In this document: piece by piece, positions 9,324 through 18,435 of the stretch
Position numbering within the stretch: the first letter of the stretch is position 1
Layout: the number at the start of each line of letters is the position of its first letter
DNA from: Leifsonia sp. CL147
GTDB taxonomy: Bacteria > Actinomycetota > Actinomycetes > Actinomycetales > Microbacteriaceae
Direction of reading: 5' to 3'
Assembly (NCBI RefSeq): GCF_900114565.1
Contig: NZ_FOTM01000004.1
Coordinates: forward strand, 95,268-159,267
Length of the DNA: 64,000 bases
Translations under genes and position numbers: made by a program
The notes under the pieces: model-generated
Database searches by the model: none
What the model was told of the DNA's origin: nothing
What the model saw: the letters and a program-made list of their open reading frames with translations, nothing else

Positions 9324-10484
9324 TCAGCCGTTGGGATGGGCCACGAACAGCACGCCCTGCCCGCTCACCGCGAGTTCGGTCTCCTCCGTGACGATCGCGG
9401 CCTGGCCGCGCTCCAGCCGCAGCGCCCCGGTCGCGCCGCGCAGTTCGACGTGGCCCTCCGTCGCCAGCGCGATCGCGGTACCGGGGAGCGTCACGGTCGC
9501 GCTGCCGACGTCTCCCGCGAGCGCGATGTGATCGAGGGCGAAGTCGGGAACGTCCGGCCGGAACGTCTCGACGCCCGGCGCAGGATGCCCGGGGGCGAGC
9601 GGCGTCGGCCGGATCGGCGTGAAGTCCAGCACGGAGACGAGCTCCGGGACGTCGATGCGCTTGCGTGTGAGGCCGCCGCGGAGCACGTTGTCGGACGCCG
9701 CCATCAGCTCGATCCCCAGCCCGCGCAGGTACGCGTGGATGTTGCCCGCCGGCAGGTACAGGACCTCGCCGGGCCGCAGCGTCGCCCGGTTGAGCAGCAG
9801 CGCGAGGACGATGCCCGGGTCGCCGGGGAACGCGTCGTCGACCATCTGCACGGTCTGCGCATCCCGGTCGTCCGGCAGGGCGCGCGCTGCGCGGACCACC
9901 TCGGCGACGAGGAGGTCCGCATCCGGGTCGCCGCCGAGCAGCCACTCGGTCGCGCGACGCAGCACGGCAGCCGGATCGCCTTCGAGCGTCCGGGCGAAGC
10001 CGGAGAGGACGGCGCCTCCCGTCGCTGCGGCCGCGAGGCGCTCCAGCGCCGCCCGGCTCTCGACCGGGTCGCGGAACCCGCACAGCGCCTCGAAGGGGTC
10101 GCTGAGCGCGAAGATGAGCTCCGGCTTGTGGAACGGGTCCTTGTAGTTGCGGTCCGGGGAGTCGGGGGCGAGGCCCGCCGCGTTCTCGCGCTCGAACCCT
10201 GCCCGTGCCTGCTCCGAGGAGGGATGCGCCTGGAGCGACAGCGGGCTTTCGGCGGCGAGGACTTTCAGGAGGTACGGAAGGTCGCTCGTCCGCTCCCAGG
10301 CGGCGAGGTCGGCCGCCCCGTCCGCCAGCTCCGGGTCGAGCACCCGCGCGGGGGATCCGGGATGCGCGCCCAGCCACAGCTCCGCCTCCGGCCGGCCGCT
10401 CGGCTCCGTGCCGAGCAGTTCCGCCATCGCGGTCGTGGAACCCCAGGCGTAGTCGCGCGGGGAGTTGCCGATGCGCACAAACAT
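9324..10484 (-). CDS. manA: Mannose-6-phosphate isomerase, class I
   Basis: The enzyme interconverts fructose 6-phosphate and mannose 6-phosphate, the entry to GDP-mannose and mannosylated surface glycans. The 386-residue length fits type I isomerases. Visible motifs are DYAWGS at the N-terminus, SLQAHPSSEQA (zinc ligands Gln and His), KDPFHKPELIFAL (zinc ligand Glu), and GEVLYLPAGNIHAYL with DNVLRGGLTRKRID near residue 270. ATG 10484 is preceded by GAGGA. The conserved partner manB (phosphomannomutase) lies 15 kb away at 25009, with the pilus island and other genes between. Mycobacteria keep the two close together. Confidence 0.95.
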   Translation of the reverse strand: MFVRIGNSPRDYAWGSTTAMAELLGTEPSGRPEAELWLGAHPGSPARVLDPELADGAADLAAWERTSDLPYLLKVLAAESPLSLQAHPSSEQARAGFERENAAGLAPDSPDRNYKDPFHKPELIFALSDPFEALCGFRDPVESRAALERLAAAATGGAVLSGFARTLEGDPAAVLRRATEWLLGGDPDADLLVAEVVRAARALPDDRDAQTVQMVDDAFPGDPGIVLALLLNRATLRPGEVLYLPAGNIHAYLRGLGIELMAASDNVLRGGLTRKRIDVPELVSVLDFTPIRPTPLAPGHPAPGVETFRPDVPDFALDHIALAGDVGSATVTLPGTAIALATEGHVELRGATGALRLERGQAAIVTEETELAVSGQGVLFVAHPNG

Positions 10485-10529
10485 GCGTCCTCATCCCTTT
10501 TGTTCCGTTGGACCAAACTACCAATCGCT

Positions 10530-10558
10530 TTGTCCTGTCCCTGTGCGGTCCCTAGGCT
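10530..10558 (+). promoter_or_regulatory. Predicted sigma-70-type promoter for the acyl-CoA dehydrogenase gene
   Basis: TTGTCC (10530-10535), a 17-base spacer, then TAGGCT (10553-10558). The spacing is ideal and both hexamers match three or four consensus positions. Transcription would begin near 10565, about 35 bases before the ATG. Confidence 0.5.
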
Positions 10559-10599
10559 GACGGCGGCCCGACCATCCCTGTGGACGCACTGGAGCACAC

Positions 10600-11778
10600 A
10601 TGCCCTTCGAGACCATCGCCGGAGACTTCTACGGCTTCGCGAACCAGCTCACCGACCGGGAGAAGGACTTCCTGACGACGCTGCGCGCCGAACTCGAGTC
10701 GGAGCTCAAACCGATCGTCAACGAGAACTGGGAGAAGGCGGAGTTCCCCCGCCGGATCGTCGATGTGCTGCACCGGAACGACGTGATCGGCCTCGGCTTC
10801 CCGGAGACGGCGGCCTTCGAGAACTCGGCCGTGTTCCGCGGCTGGGTCGCGCTGGAGCTGGCCCGGGTGGATGCGTCGGTGAGCACCTACGTCGGCGTCC
10901 AGAACGGCTTGGCGCTCGGAGCCCTCGGCGTCTGCGGTTCGGACGAGCAGCGGGCCGAGTGGATGCCGAAGCTCGCGAGCGGCGAGGTGCTCGGGGCCTT
11001 CGGCCTCACCGAGCCCACCTCCGGCTCCGACTCGGCGCGGGGACTGAAGACGGTGGCCACGCGCGACGGCGAGAACTGGGTCCTGAACGGGTCCAAGCGC
11101 TGGATCGGCAACGCCACCTTCAGCGACATCACCATCATCTGGGCGAAGAGCGCAGAAGACGGCCAGGTGAAGGGCTTCATCGTGCCCTCGACCAGCCCGG
11201 GCTACACCGCCACGAAGATCGAAGGCAAGCAGTCGCTCCGGATCGTGCAGAACGCGGACATCACGCTCGAGAACGTCGTCGTCCCGGAGTCGATGCGCCT
11301 CCAGAACGCGAACAGCTTCGCGGACACGGCGAGCGTGCTGCGGCTGACCCGCGCCGAGGTGGCGTGGGCGGCCATCGGGGTCGCCGTCGGGGCGTACGAG
11401 GCGGCGCTGCGCTACACGACGGAGCGCGAGCAGTTCGGCAAGCCGATCGCCGGGCACCAGCTGATCCAGGATCTGCTCGTCAAGTCCATCGGCAACATCA
11501 CCGCCTCCATCGGGCTGTGCACCCGCGTCTCGCAGCTGCTCGACGCCGGCGAGCAGCGCGACGAGCACTCGGCGCTCGCGAAGGCGTTCGCCACCGCGCG
11601 GATGCGCGAGACGGTCGCCTGGTGCCGCGAGGCGCTCGGCGGCAACGGCATCGTGCTCGAGTACGACGTCGCGCGCTTCTTCGCCGACGCGGAGGCGCTG
11701 TACTCCTACGAGGGCACGCGCGAGATGAACACGCTCATCGTCGGCCGCGCGATCACCGGGCACGCGGCCTTCGTCTGA
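10600..11778 (+). CDS. Acyl-CoA dehydrogenase, glutaryl-CoA-dehydrogenase-like
   Basis: A 392-residue FAD enzyme that oxidises an acyl-CoA to the enoyl-CoA and passes electrons to ETF. Family motifs are present in order: GAFGLTEPTSGSDSARG, WVLNGSKRWIGNATFSD, the flavin-binding ITASIGLCTRVSQL helix region, and REALGGNGIVLEYDVAR. The segment YSYEGTREMNTLIVGRAITG carries the catalytic Glu in the position typical of the glutaryl-CoA / isovaleryl-type subgroup. The nearest neighbours are unrelated carbohydrate genes, so the pathway is not given by context. Substrate choice among short or dicarboxylic acyl-CoAs is uncertain. Confidence 0.9.
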   Translation: MPFETIAGDFYGFANQLTDREKDFLTTLRAELESELKPIVNENWEKAEFPRRIVDVLHRNDVIGLGFPETAAFENSAVFRGWVALELARVDASVSTYVGVQNGLALGALGVCGSDEQRAEWMPKLASGEVLGAFGLTEPTSGSDSARGLKTVATRDGENWVLNGSKRWIGNATFSDITIIWAKSAEDGQVKGFIVPSTSPGYTATKIEGKQSLRIVQNADITLENVVVPESMRLQNANSFADTASVLRLTRAEVAWAAIGVAVGAYEAALRYTTEREQFGKPIAGHQLIQDLLVKSIGNITASIGLCTRVSQLLDAGEQRDEHSALAKAFATARMRETVAWCREALGGNGIVLEYDVARFFADAEALYSYEGTREMNTLIVGRAITGHAAFV

Positions 11779-11819
11779 CGCGGTCTCCGGCCTCGCCTCG
11801 CGCCGTGCCTGTCCCGCAC

Positions 11820-11952
11820 ATTCGTGACGAATCGTCGCTTGGGCGGCGTGTAGGTGCACATTCGTGACGAATCGTCGCTTGGGCCGTGTGACGGAAGACA
11901 TTCGTGACGAATCGTCGCTTAGAGCGCCTCTAAGTGCACATTCGTGACGAAT
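11820..11952. repeat. Four palindromes ATTCGTGACGAAT at exactly 40-bp period
   Basis: The 13-base palindrome ATTCGTGACGAAT occurs at 11820, 11860, 11900 and 11940, exactly 40 bases apart. The first three copies are followed by CGTCGCTT; the rest of each spacer varies. The array lies between the acyl-CoA dehydrogenase stop and galE. A reversed array with the same 40-base period is at 63905-63997. Forty bases is close to four helical turns, so all copies would face the same side of the helix. Confidence 0.9.
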
Positions 11953-12040
11953 GTCGCCGTGAACGGTGACGAATCCCGGCCTTGCTCCCGGGACCGATAG
12001 TGTGGCCGCATCCCGTTGGCGAACGATCAGGAGGACCCCC

Positions 12041-13003
12041 GTGGCGTGGTTGGTGACCGGAGGCGCAGGCTACATCGGAGCGCACGTGGTGCGGGCGTTC
12101 CGAGAGCAGGGCATCGACGTGGTCGTCGTGGACGACCTGTCGAGCGGCCACGCGGAGTTCGTGCCGAGCGAGGTCCCCTTCTACCGCGGCACCATCCTCG
12201 ACGCCGAGCTGCTGGCGCGCATCTTCGCCGAGAACCCGGTCAGCGGCGTCGTCCACGTGGCCGGTTTCAAGTACGCCGGGGTGTCCGTCCAGCGTCCGTT
12301 GCACACCTACGAGCAGAACGTGACGGCGACGGCCGTGCTGCTGGGCGCGATGCAGGAGGCGGGTGTGGAGGCGATCGTCTTCAGCTCCTCCGCAGCGGTC
12401 TACGGAACGCCGGATGTGGACATCGTCACCGAGACGACGCCCAAGAGCCCGGAGTCGCCGTATGGCGAGTCGAAGCTGATCGGCGAGTGGCTGCTCCGCG
12501 ACCAGGGCGTCGCGACCGGACTGCGGCACACCTCCCTCCGCTACTTCAACGTGGTCGGGTCCGGCGAACCGGGCCTGCGCGACACCAGCCCGCACAACCT
12601 GTTCCCGCTCGTGTTCGACGCGCTGGTCGAGGGGCGGACTCCGCGCATCAACGGCGACGACTATCCGACCCCGGACGGCACCTGCGTGCGCGACTACATC
12701 CACGTCGCCGATCTCGCGACCTCGCACGTCGCAGCGGCGAAGCGATTGGATGCGGGGGAGCCGATCGAGCCGGTCTACAACCTGGGCAGCGGCGACGGCG
12801 TCTCGGTCGGGCAGATCATGTCGACCGTGGCCGAGGTGACGGGCATCCGCTTCACCCCAGAAGTGGGGCCTCGACGCGTGGGCGATCCGGCGAGGATCGT
12901 GGCCTCAGGCGAGCTCGCAGCGCGCGATCTCGACTGGACGATGCGCCACACCCTCGACGATATGGTCCGCAGCGCCTGGGAAGCGCGGCAAGCGGCATCC
13001 TGA
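12041..13003 (+). CDS. galE: UDP-glucose 4-epimerase
   Basis: A 320-residue extended short-chain dehydrogenase. It has the NAD-binding VTGGAGYIGAHVV at the N-terminus, the acidic residues of VVVVDDLSSGH, and FSSSAAVYG...SPYGESKLIGEW holding the Ser and YxxxK catalytic residues. RYFNVVGSG and RDYIHVADLA complete the GalE pattern. It makes UDP-galactose from UDP-glucose for surface glycans. The GTG at 12041 was chosen because CAGGAGGA precedes it by five bases; it gives the expected start two residues before the Rossmann motif. Upstream lies the 40-bp-period repeat array, which may overlap its promoter region. Confidence 0.93.
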   Translation: MAWLVTGGAGYIGAHVVRAFREQGIDVVVVDDLSSGHAEFVPSEVPFYRGTILDAELLARIFAENPVSGVVHVAGFKYAGVSVQRPLHTYEQNVTATAVLLGAMQEAGVEAIVFSSSAAVYGTPDVDIVTETTPKSPESPYGESKLIGEWLLRDQGVATGLRHTSLRYFNVVGSGEPGLRDTSPHNLFPLVFDALVEGRTPRINGDDYPTPDGTCVRDYIHVADLATSHVAAAKRLDAGEPIEPVYNLGSGDGVSVGQIMSTVAEVTGIRFTPEVGPRRVGDPARIVASGELAARDLDWTMRHTLDDMVRSAWEARQAAS

Positions 13004-13109
13004 CACCCTCCCGCACCCCGTCCGAGACGGCCGGGCGTGTCGGGATTGTTGTCGTTCCCCGGCGCGTCGCGAACTCTCGACCGGCGGTCAAGGCTTTACG
13101 ATTCGCGAC

Positions 13110-13138
13110 TTGACGTAAGCGAATGACACCGGTGTAAT
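13110..13138 (+). promoter_or_regulatory. Predicted promoter of whiB2
   Basis: TTGACG (13110-13115), a 17-base spacer, then TGTAAT (13133-13138). This is the best housekeeping-type promoter match noticed in the window. It predicts a start near 13145 and a leader of about 45 bases before the whiB2 ATG. Confidence 0.65.
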
Positions 13139-13191
13139 TAGGGGAACGCGAGAATCTCGTGTTTCAGCAGTTCATGGGTGGGGAGACCGAT

Positions 13192-13515
13192 ATGCCAGTG
13201 CCTGAATATCGTTCCGGAGTACCCGACGACTGGTTCATCGATCCGGTCCGGCTCGGGGTGCCGGGCGTCCGCGCAGCCGCTGTCGACGACGACAATCCGC
13301 TCGCCTGGCAGACGGACGCGCTGTGCGCCCAGACGGACCCGGAGGCGTTCTTCCCCGAGAAGGGCGGCTCCACTCGCGACGCGAAGCGCATCTGCACCTC
13401 CTGCGAGGTGCGGTCGCAGTGCCTCGAGTACGCGCTCGCCAACGACGAGCGTTTCGGGATCTGGGGCGGCCTGTCCGAGCGCGAGCGCCGCAAACTGCGC
13501 AAGCGCGCCGGCTGA
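13192..13515 (+). CDS. whiB2: WhiB-family iron-sulfur regulator, WhiB2/WhmD type
   Basis: A 107-residue WhiB protein. The four cluster cysteines are in DALCAQTDPEAFF and ICTSCEVRSQCLEYAL (C, then CxxCx5C). The turn motif GIWGGLSERERRKLRKR follows, with the basic DNA-binding tail. WhiB2/WhmD controls septation and cell division in mycobacteria and sporulating relatives. ATG 13192 was preferred over upstream in-frame starts because GGGGAG lies six bases before it. Its neighbourhood, upstream of a large membrane glycosyltransferase and a DUF5719 gene, fits the usual actinobacterial order. Confidence 0.92.
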   Translation: MPVPEYRSGVPDDWFIDPVRLGVPGVRAAAVDDDNPLAWQTDALCAQTDPEAFFPEKGGSTRDAKRICTSCEVRSQCLEYALANDERFGIWGGLSERERRKLRKRAG

Positions 13516-13587
13516 ACCGTCTTCTGATCCGCGCCGCGCCCGGCGCAAAGACGTGATCGGCGCGACCCCGACTTAGGCTGGCTCCCG

Positions 13588-16500
13588 ATGTATCCGAGAG
13601 TCACCGCCATCGTCGTCGCCCAGAGCGGCGGCCCCCGCCTGCAGCGCACTCTCGACGCCCTCGCGGAGCAGACCCGTCGACCGGACGCCGTGATCGCCGT
13701 CGACTGCGCGACCGCCGACGACGCCACCCGGCTGCTGTCGGAGTTCCACCCCACCCAGCTGCTGAGCGTCCCCGAGAAGCTTTCCTTCGGCGCCGCCGTC
13801 GCCGCCGCCGTGCGCGTGCTCCCTCCCGCCACGGACTCCGGCCAGCTGCTCTGGCTCCTCGCGCAGGACACCGCGCCGGAGCCGCAGGCCCTCGAAGCGC
13901 TCCTGGCGGCCCTCGAAGTCTCGCCCTCGGTCGCCGTCGTCGGCCCGAAGCTGGTGGACTGGGACGATCCGGCTCTCATCCGCGAGTTCGGCGAGGCGAT
14001 GACGCCGTTCGGGGCCTCGGTGCCCCTGGTCGAGAACGAGCTCGACCAGGCGCAGCACGACGGCCTCAGCGACGTGCTCGCCGTATCCAGTGCCGGAATG
14101 CTCGTGCGGCAGGCGTTGTGGGAGCGGCTCGACGGCTTCGACCCGGCCCTCCCGACGGCGGACGACGGACTCGATTTCTGCGCGCGCGCGCGCCTCGCCG
14201 GGTTCCGCGTCACCCTCGTGGCGTCCGCGCGCGTCGCGGTCGGCGGCGCCGGCACGGCCGGTCCCAACCTCTCGCCGAAATGGACCGTGCGGCGCCGCCT
14301 GGCGCGGGAGCGGCGTGCCGCGCAGCTCCACCGCCGGATGGTCTACGCGCCCGGCTGGGCCGTCCCGCTGCACTGGCTCACGCTCGTCCCGCTCGGCATC
14401 CTCCGCGGGCTGCTGCGGCTGCTGCGCAAGGAGCCGGGCTCGGTCGGCGGCGAGCTGAGGGCGGCGTCCCGGGTGGCGTTCTCGGGTCTGGCCGTCAGCA
14501 ACGCACGCCGGCGCCTGGCGTCCGCCCGCGAGGTGGGCTGGGCGGCCGTCGCGCCGCTGCGCATCCCCTTCGCAGAAGTCCGTCGGAGCCATGCGCTCAA
14601 GCGCGAGGCCGCGATGGTCCGCCAGCAGGGGGAGAAGCAGGACCTCGACTTCTTCGGCACCGGCGGCGGCTGGGCGGTGCTGGTCGCTCTGCTCGTCGGT
14701 GTGGTGCTGTTCTTCCCGTTGACCGGCTCCGGCGCCCTCACCGGCGGCGGCCTGCTCCCGCTCAACGACTCGGTCGGCCAGCTCTGGGCGAACCTCGGCT
14801 ACGGCTGGAGGGATGTGGGTCTCGGCTTCACCGGCGCCGCCGACCCGTTCTCGGCCGTGCTCGCCGTTCTCGGCACGATCACCTTCTGGCAGCCCTCGCA
14901 GTCGCTGGTCGTGCTCTGGCTGCTCGCGCTTCCCCTGGCCGCTCTCGGAGCCTGGCTCGCGGCCGCCCGCCTGACCGCCCGTCCCACCCTCCGTGCCTTC
15001 GGCGCCCTCGCCTACGCTCTCGCGCCGACGCTGCTGGTGGCGCTGCAGGGCGGGCGCCCGTCGGCCGTGCTCGCCCACATCCTCCTGCCGTGGCTGTTCT
15101 TCGCCGGGCTCGCCGCACGGCGCTCGTGGGCCGCAAGCGCCACGACCGCACTGCTGGCCGCCGCAACGGCCGCCTGCGCGCCGATCCTCATCCCGGCCCT
15201 GCTCATCGCGTGGATCGCGGCCATCGTGTTCGCCGGCCGGCGTGGCGCCCGCATCGCGTTCATCCCCCTGCCCGCAGTCGTGCTCTTCGCACCGCTCGTC
15301 TGGGAGCAGGTCTCGCGCGGCGCCTGGGCGTCCATCGTCGCGGACCCGGGCGTTCCGCTCGCCGCCCGGCAGACTCCGGCCTGGCAGCTCGCGCTGGGCT
15401 TCCCGGACGGCCTGCTCGGAGGCTGGCACGAGCTGGCCTCCCAACTCATCCTGCCCTCGACCGCTGCGAACATCGCGGTGCCGATCCTGCTCCTGCCGCT
15501 CGGGGTGCTGGCGATCCTGGCCCTGTTCCTGCGCGGAAGCGTCCGGGCGATCGTCGCGCTCGTCGTCGCTCTCGCGGGCTTCGTCAGCGCCGTCGTGGCG
15601 CTGCACCTCCAGGTCGCCGTCACGGGCGGGACGGTGGTCCCGATCTGGCCGGGGACGGCGCTGAGCCTCTACTGGCTCGGGCTGATCGGCGCTGCCGTGC
15701 TGGGCCTGTCCGCCCTCGGCCGCGCGGCGGTGTACCCGGCGTGGGCCGCCATCGTCACTCTTGCGGTGCTCGCGGGGCCCCTCGGGGCGCTGGTCCTCAC
15801 CGGCCACGGCGACGTCACCGAGAGCGACGGCCGCACGATGCCGGCGGTCGTCACCGCGAAGGCCTCGACGCAACCGCGGACCGGGACGCTGCGCATCGTT
15901 CCCCAGGCAGACGGCGGCATCAGCGCCGAGATCGTGCGCGGGAGCGGCCAGACGCTCGACGACCTGTCGACGCTCGCGGACACCCGCCGCACCCTCACCT
16001 CGGGGCAGCGTCAGGTCGCGGAGCTGGCCGGCAACCTGTCATCGCGCAGCGGGTACGATGCCTCCGCGTCGTTGAAGCGACTGGGGATCGACTTCGTCCT
16101 CCTCACGCCTCCTGCGAGCACGCTCGACCGCTCCGACACCTCCGCGGCGGACGCCACCCGGATGCGCGCCGCCGTCGCGATGGATGCCAACCCGCTCCTC
16201 GCCCAGGTCGGTGCGACTTCGAGCGGCCGGCTCTGGGCCTTCGACCGGGGAACCGGCGAGATCGCTGCCGCAGCGCAGATCCCGGCAGGGGCCGGGGGGC
16301 TGTGGCGGGTCATCGTCCTGGTCGTGCAGGGCATCGTGATCGGGATCACCGCCCTCCTGGCGATCCCGACCTCGCGCTCCGCCGATCGCGTGTCGGAGCT
16401 CTCCGCCCGGCGCCCGGGCAGGCGGAGGGACGAGGAGGCCGCCGTCGAGCCGGAGGACGAGCCGCCGGCGCCGGACGAGACGTCCGAGGGCGTCGCCGCC

Positions 16501-16791
16501 GAGAGCGTGAGCGAGTACGAGGCCGAACCCGCGGACGAGGCCATCGTCGAGTCGGCGGAGGAGGACGAGATCCCCGGTCGCGAGCCGCCGCCGGCGCCCG
16601 AGGCCGGACCCGCCGCGGAGGCGGGGGCCGCCGGGGAGGCGGAACCCGCCGGGAAGGCCGGACCCTCCGCGGAGGCGGAACCCACCGCCGAGCGCGTGAC
16701 CACCCCGCCCGCCCCGGCCACGCTCGAAGAGGGCCTGGAGGAGACCATCGTCCGTCCACGACGCAGCTTCGAGGGAGGCGACCATGACTGA
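13588..16791 (+). CDS. Large membrane-anchored family 2 glycosyltransferase
   Basis: A 1067-residue protein in three parts. Residues 1-230 form a family 2 glycosyltransferase domain (VTAIVVAQSGGPRLQRTL at the start, WLLAQDTAPEP as the metal site). Residues about 255-930 hold more than ten hydrophobic segments with extracytoplasmic loops, including a long loop at about 750-890. The C-terminal 130 residues are an Ala/Pro/Glu-rich disordered cytoplasmic tail with imperfect repeats of (A/P)EAEPA. This architecture is known beside whiB2 in many actinobacteria and is thought to serve cell-envelope glycan synthesis. The stop overlaps the next gene by eight bases, so the pair is translationally coupled. 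Confidence 0.85.
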   Translation: MYPRVTAIVVAQSGGPRLQRTLDALAEQTRRPDAVIAVDCATADDATRLLSEFHPTQLLSVPEKLSFGAAVAAAVRVLPPATDSGQLLWLLAQDTAPEPQALEALLAALEVSPSVAVVGPKLVDWDDPALIREFGEAMTPFGASVPLVENELDQAQHDGLSDVLAVSSAGMLVRQALWERLDGFDPALPTADDGLDFCARARLAGFRVTLVASARVAVGGAGTAGPNLSPKWTVRRRLARERRAAQLHRRMVYAPGWAVPLHWLTLVPLGILRGLLRLLRKEPGSVGGELRAASRVAFSGLAVSNARRRLASAREVGWAAVAPLRIPFAEVRRSHALKREAAMVRQQGEKQDLDFFGTGGGWAVLVALLVGVVLFFPLTGSGALTGGGLLPLNDSVGQLWANLGYGWRDVGLGFTGAADPFSAVLAVLGTITFWQPSQSLVVLWLLALPLAALGAWLAAARLTARPTLRAFGALAYALAPTLLVALQGGRPSAVLAHILLPWLFFAGLAARRSWAASATTALLAAATAACAPILIPALLIAWIAAIVFAGRRGARIAFIPLPAVVLFAPLVWEQVSRGAWASIVADPGVPLAARQTPAWQLALGFPDGLLGGWHELASQLILPSTAANIAVPILLLPLGVLAILALFLRGSVRAIVALVVALAGFVSAVVALHLQVAVTGGTVVPIWPGTALSLYWLGLIGAAVLGLSALGRAAVYPAWAAIVTLAVLAGPLGALVLTGHGDVTESDGRTMPAVVTAKASTQPRTGTLRIVPQADGGISAEIVRGSGQTLDDLSTLADTRRTLTSGQRQVAELAGNLSSRSGYDASASLKRLGIDFVLLTPPASTLDRSDTSAADATRMRAAVAMDANPLLAQVGATSSGRLWAFDRGTGEIAAAAQIPAGAGGLWRVIVLVVQGIVIGITALLAIPTSRSADRVSELSARRPGRRRDEEAAVEPEDEPPAPDETSEGVAAESVSEYEAEPADEAIVESAEEDEIPGREPPPAPEAGPAAEAGAAGEAEPAGKAGPSAEAEPTAERVTTPPAPATLEEGLEETIVRPRRSFEGGDHD

Positions 16792-18220
16792 CCGCAGAGG
16801 CCTCGCACGGATCGGCTTCCGCACCGTCGGCGGCCTGATCGGCATCGGCGTCGCGCTCGTCGCGGTCGCCGGCGCCACCGTGCTCCCGCTGCCGGGGTTC
16901 GCCATCAGCGCGCCCGCTGAGACCGTGGCTCCGGTGCCGGCCGACCAGCAGCGCGTCTGCCCCGGTTCCCTGCTGGAACTCGCCGCCGATGCCGGCGCGG
17001 CCACCCGCCCGAGCACGATCGGATCGCCGACCACCGCCTCCGACGCGGATGGACCGGACGTCCGGACCGACCCGCTGAAGCCTGACGCCGACACGTCCTC
17101 CACCGAGGACGGACCCTCCGTTGTCAGCGTCGCCACACCGAAGGGCGCGACGACGCCTCCGCTGTTCGCCGCCGCCCAGCTGCAGGAGGCCGCGACCGAC
17201 GACCTCGCCGGACTCGCGGCGGCGGCCTGCGCGGAGCCGAGCGCGGACACGTGGCTGGCCGCCGGATCCACTTCGCTCGGTCAGACCAGCCTCGTGCTGC
17301 TCGCGAACCCCAGCAAAGTGGATGCGACGGTGACGCTGTCGATCTACACGGAGAGCGGCCCGGTGAGCGCCCCCGGCGCCGCCGGCATCCTCGTTCCCGC
17401 CGGTGCTCAGAAAGTGGTCCCGCTGTCCGGCCTCGCGCCGACAGCGGCGGCTCCGGTGGTGCGAGTCCAGACCAGCGGCGGCGAGGTCGTCGCCTCCCTC
17501 CAGCAGAGTTTCGAGCAGGGCATCCAGCCGCGCGGAGCGGAGATCGCGGGAGCGACCGGCGCGCCCGGCCCTCAGCAGATCATCCCGGGCGTCACAGTGG
17601 CATCGATGGCCGCCATCCAGGGCGCTCAGTCGGCGGAGAGCGTCGGCGTCGACTTCCCCGTCGTCCGGCTGCTGGTGCCGGGCGACAAGGACGCGCAGGT
17701 GACCGTCGGCGCCGTGGGGGAGGCCGGGACATCCGCCGGGAACTCGTACGCCGCGAGCCTCAAGGCGGGAACTGTCGCCGAGGTGCCGCTCGACCACCTC
17801 AAGGACGGCAGCTACACCGTCACGGTCAACTCGACCGTTCCCGTCGTCGCAGCAGCGCGCACCTCGGTGATCGGCGCGAAGACCCGCGACTTCAGCTGGT
17901 TCTCCTCGGCGCAGCCGCTGCAGAAGAGCCTGTTGGCCGTGGTCCCGTCCGGCCCTCAGGCCACGCTGCATTTCGCCAACCGGGGAGAGGCGGATCGCAC
18001 GGTCACCGTGCAGGGTCTCGCCCACGGCAGCAAGCCGATGAAGGTCGCCGTGCCGGCCGAAGGCGGTGCCGGCCTCCGGGTGGCGGCGGGCACCTACCGC
18101 GTGACGGGCGCTGACGGCCTCGAGGGCAGCGTCAGCTTCGGCGCCGACGGACGTGCGAGCAGCTTCGCGCTCGCTCCGCCGGGCCCCCTGGCCTCGCCCA
18201 TCAGGGTCTACCCGAACTAG
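16784..18220 (+). CDS. DUF5719 family exported protein
   Basis: A 478-residue protein with one N-terminal membrane segment (GLIGIGVALVAVAGATVLPL). The rest is an exported Ala/Ser/Thr/Val-rich domain predicted to be mostly beta strand, with only a few cysteines. Repeated strand patterns such as VLLANPSKVDATVTLSIY and LHFANRGEADRTVTVQGL suggest tandem immunoglobulin-like folds. It partners the upstream membrane glycosyltransferase in the WhiB2 locus, and its start overlaps that gene. A role in envelope assembly is likely from context, but no activity is known. The gene ends before the pilus island. Confidence 0.8.
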   Translation: MTDRRGLARIGFRTVGGLIGIGVALVAVAGATVLPLPGFAISAPAETVAPVPADQQRVCPGSLLELAADAGAATRPSTIGSPTTASDADGPDVRTDPLKPDADTSSTEDGPSVVSVATPKGATTPPLFAAAQLQEAATDDLAGLAAAACAEPSADTWLAAGSTSLGQTSLVLLANPSKVDATVTLSIYTESGPVSAPGAAGILVPAGAQKVVPLSGLAPTAAAPVVRVQTSGGEVVASLQQSFEQGIQPRGAEIAGATGAPGPQQIIPGVTVASMAAIQGAQSAESVGVDFPVVRLLVPGDKDAQVTVGAVGEAGTSAGNSYAASLKAGTVAEVPLDHLKDGSYTVTVNSTVPVVAAARTSVIGAKTRDFSWFSSAQPLQKSLLAVVPSGPQATLHFANRGEADRTVTVQGLAHGSKPMKVAVPAEGGAGLRVAAGTYRVTGADGLEGSVSFGADGRASSFALAPPGPLASPIRVYPN

Positions 18221-18292
18221 TCCGTCCGATTGCGCACTCGCGCCTGAGAACTGCACCGTCCCCGGCGACGCCGCCCGTCTTCGGGCTCCAGC

Positions 18293-18346
18293 GCGACGGC
18301 GTCGACCCGCGGCACGCGTAGGCGACCGCGTCGTACTTTTTTGCTC
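18293..18346 (+). terminator. Candidate rho-independent terminator after DUF5719
   Basis: A GC-rich imperfect stem (CGACGGCGTCGACC pairing with GGCGACCGCGTCG) is followed by TAC and six T residues. It is one of few places in the window with a T run after a stem. It would separate the conserved operon from the pilus island. Confidence 0.4.
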
Positions 18347-18435
18347 ACGGTCGCGTGATGAAACGCATCCGGTCGTGTCCCTCTATGTAGAGAACCCTTT
18401 CGATACTGGTTGGACTGACATTGACACGCTTACTC

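Noticed and set aside
11818..11955. CRISPR-like array (palindromic repeat with 40-bp period)
   Set aside because: The conserved part is only about 20 bases, spacers are partly alike, there are just four units, and no Cas gene is present in the window.
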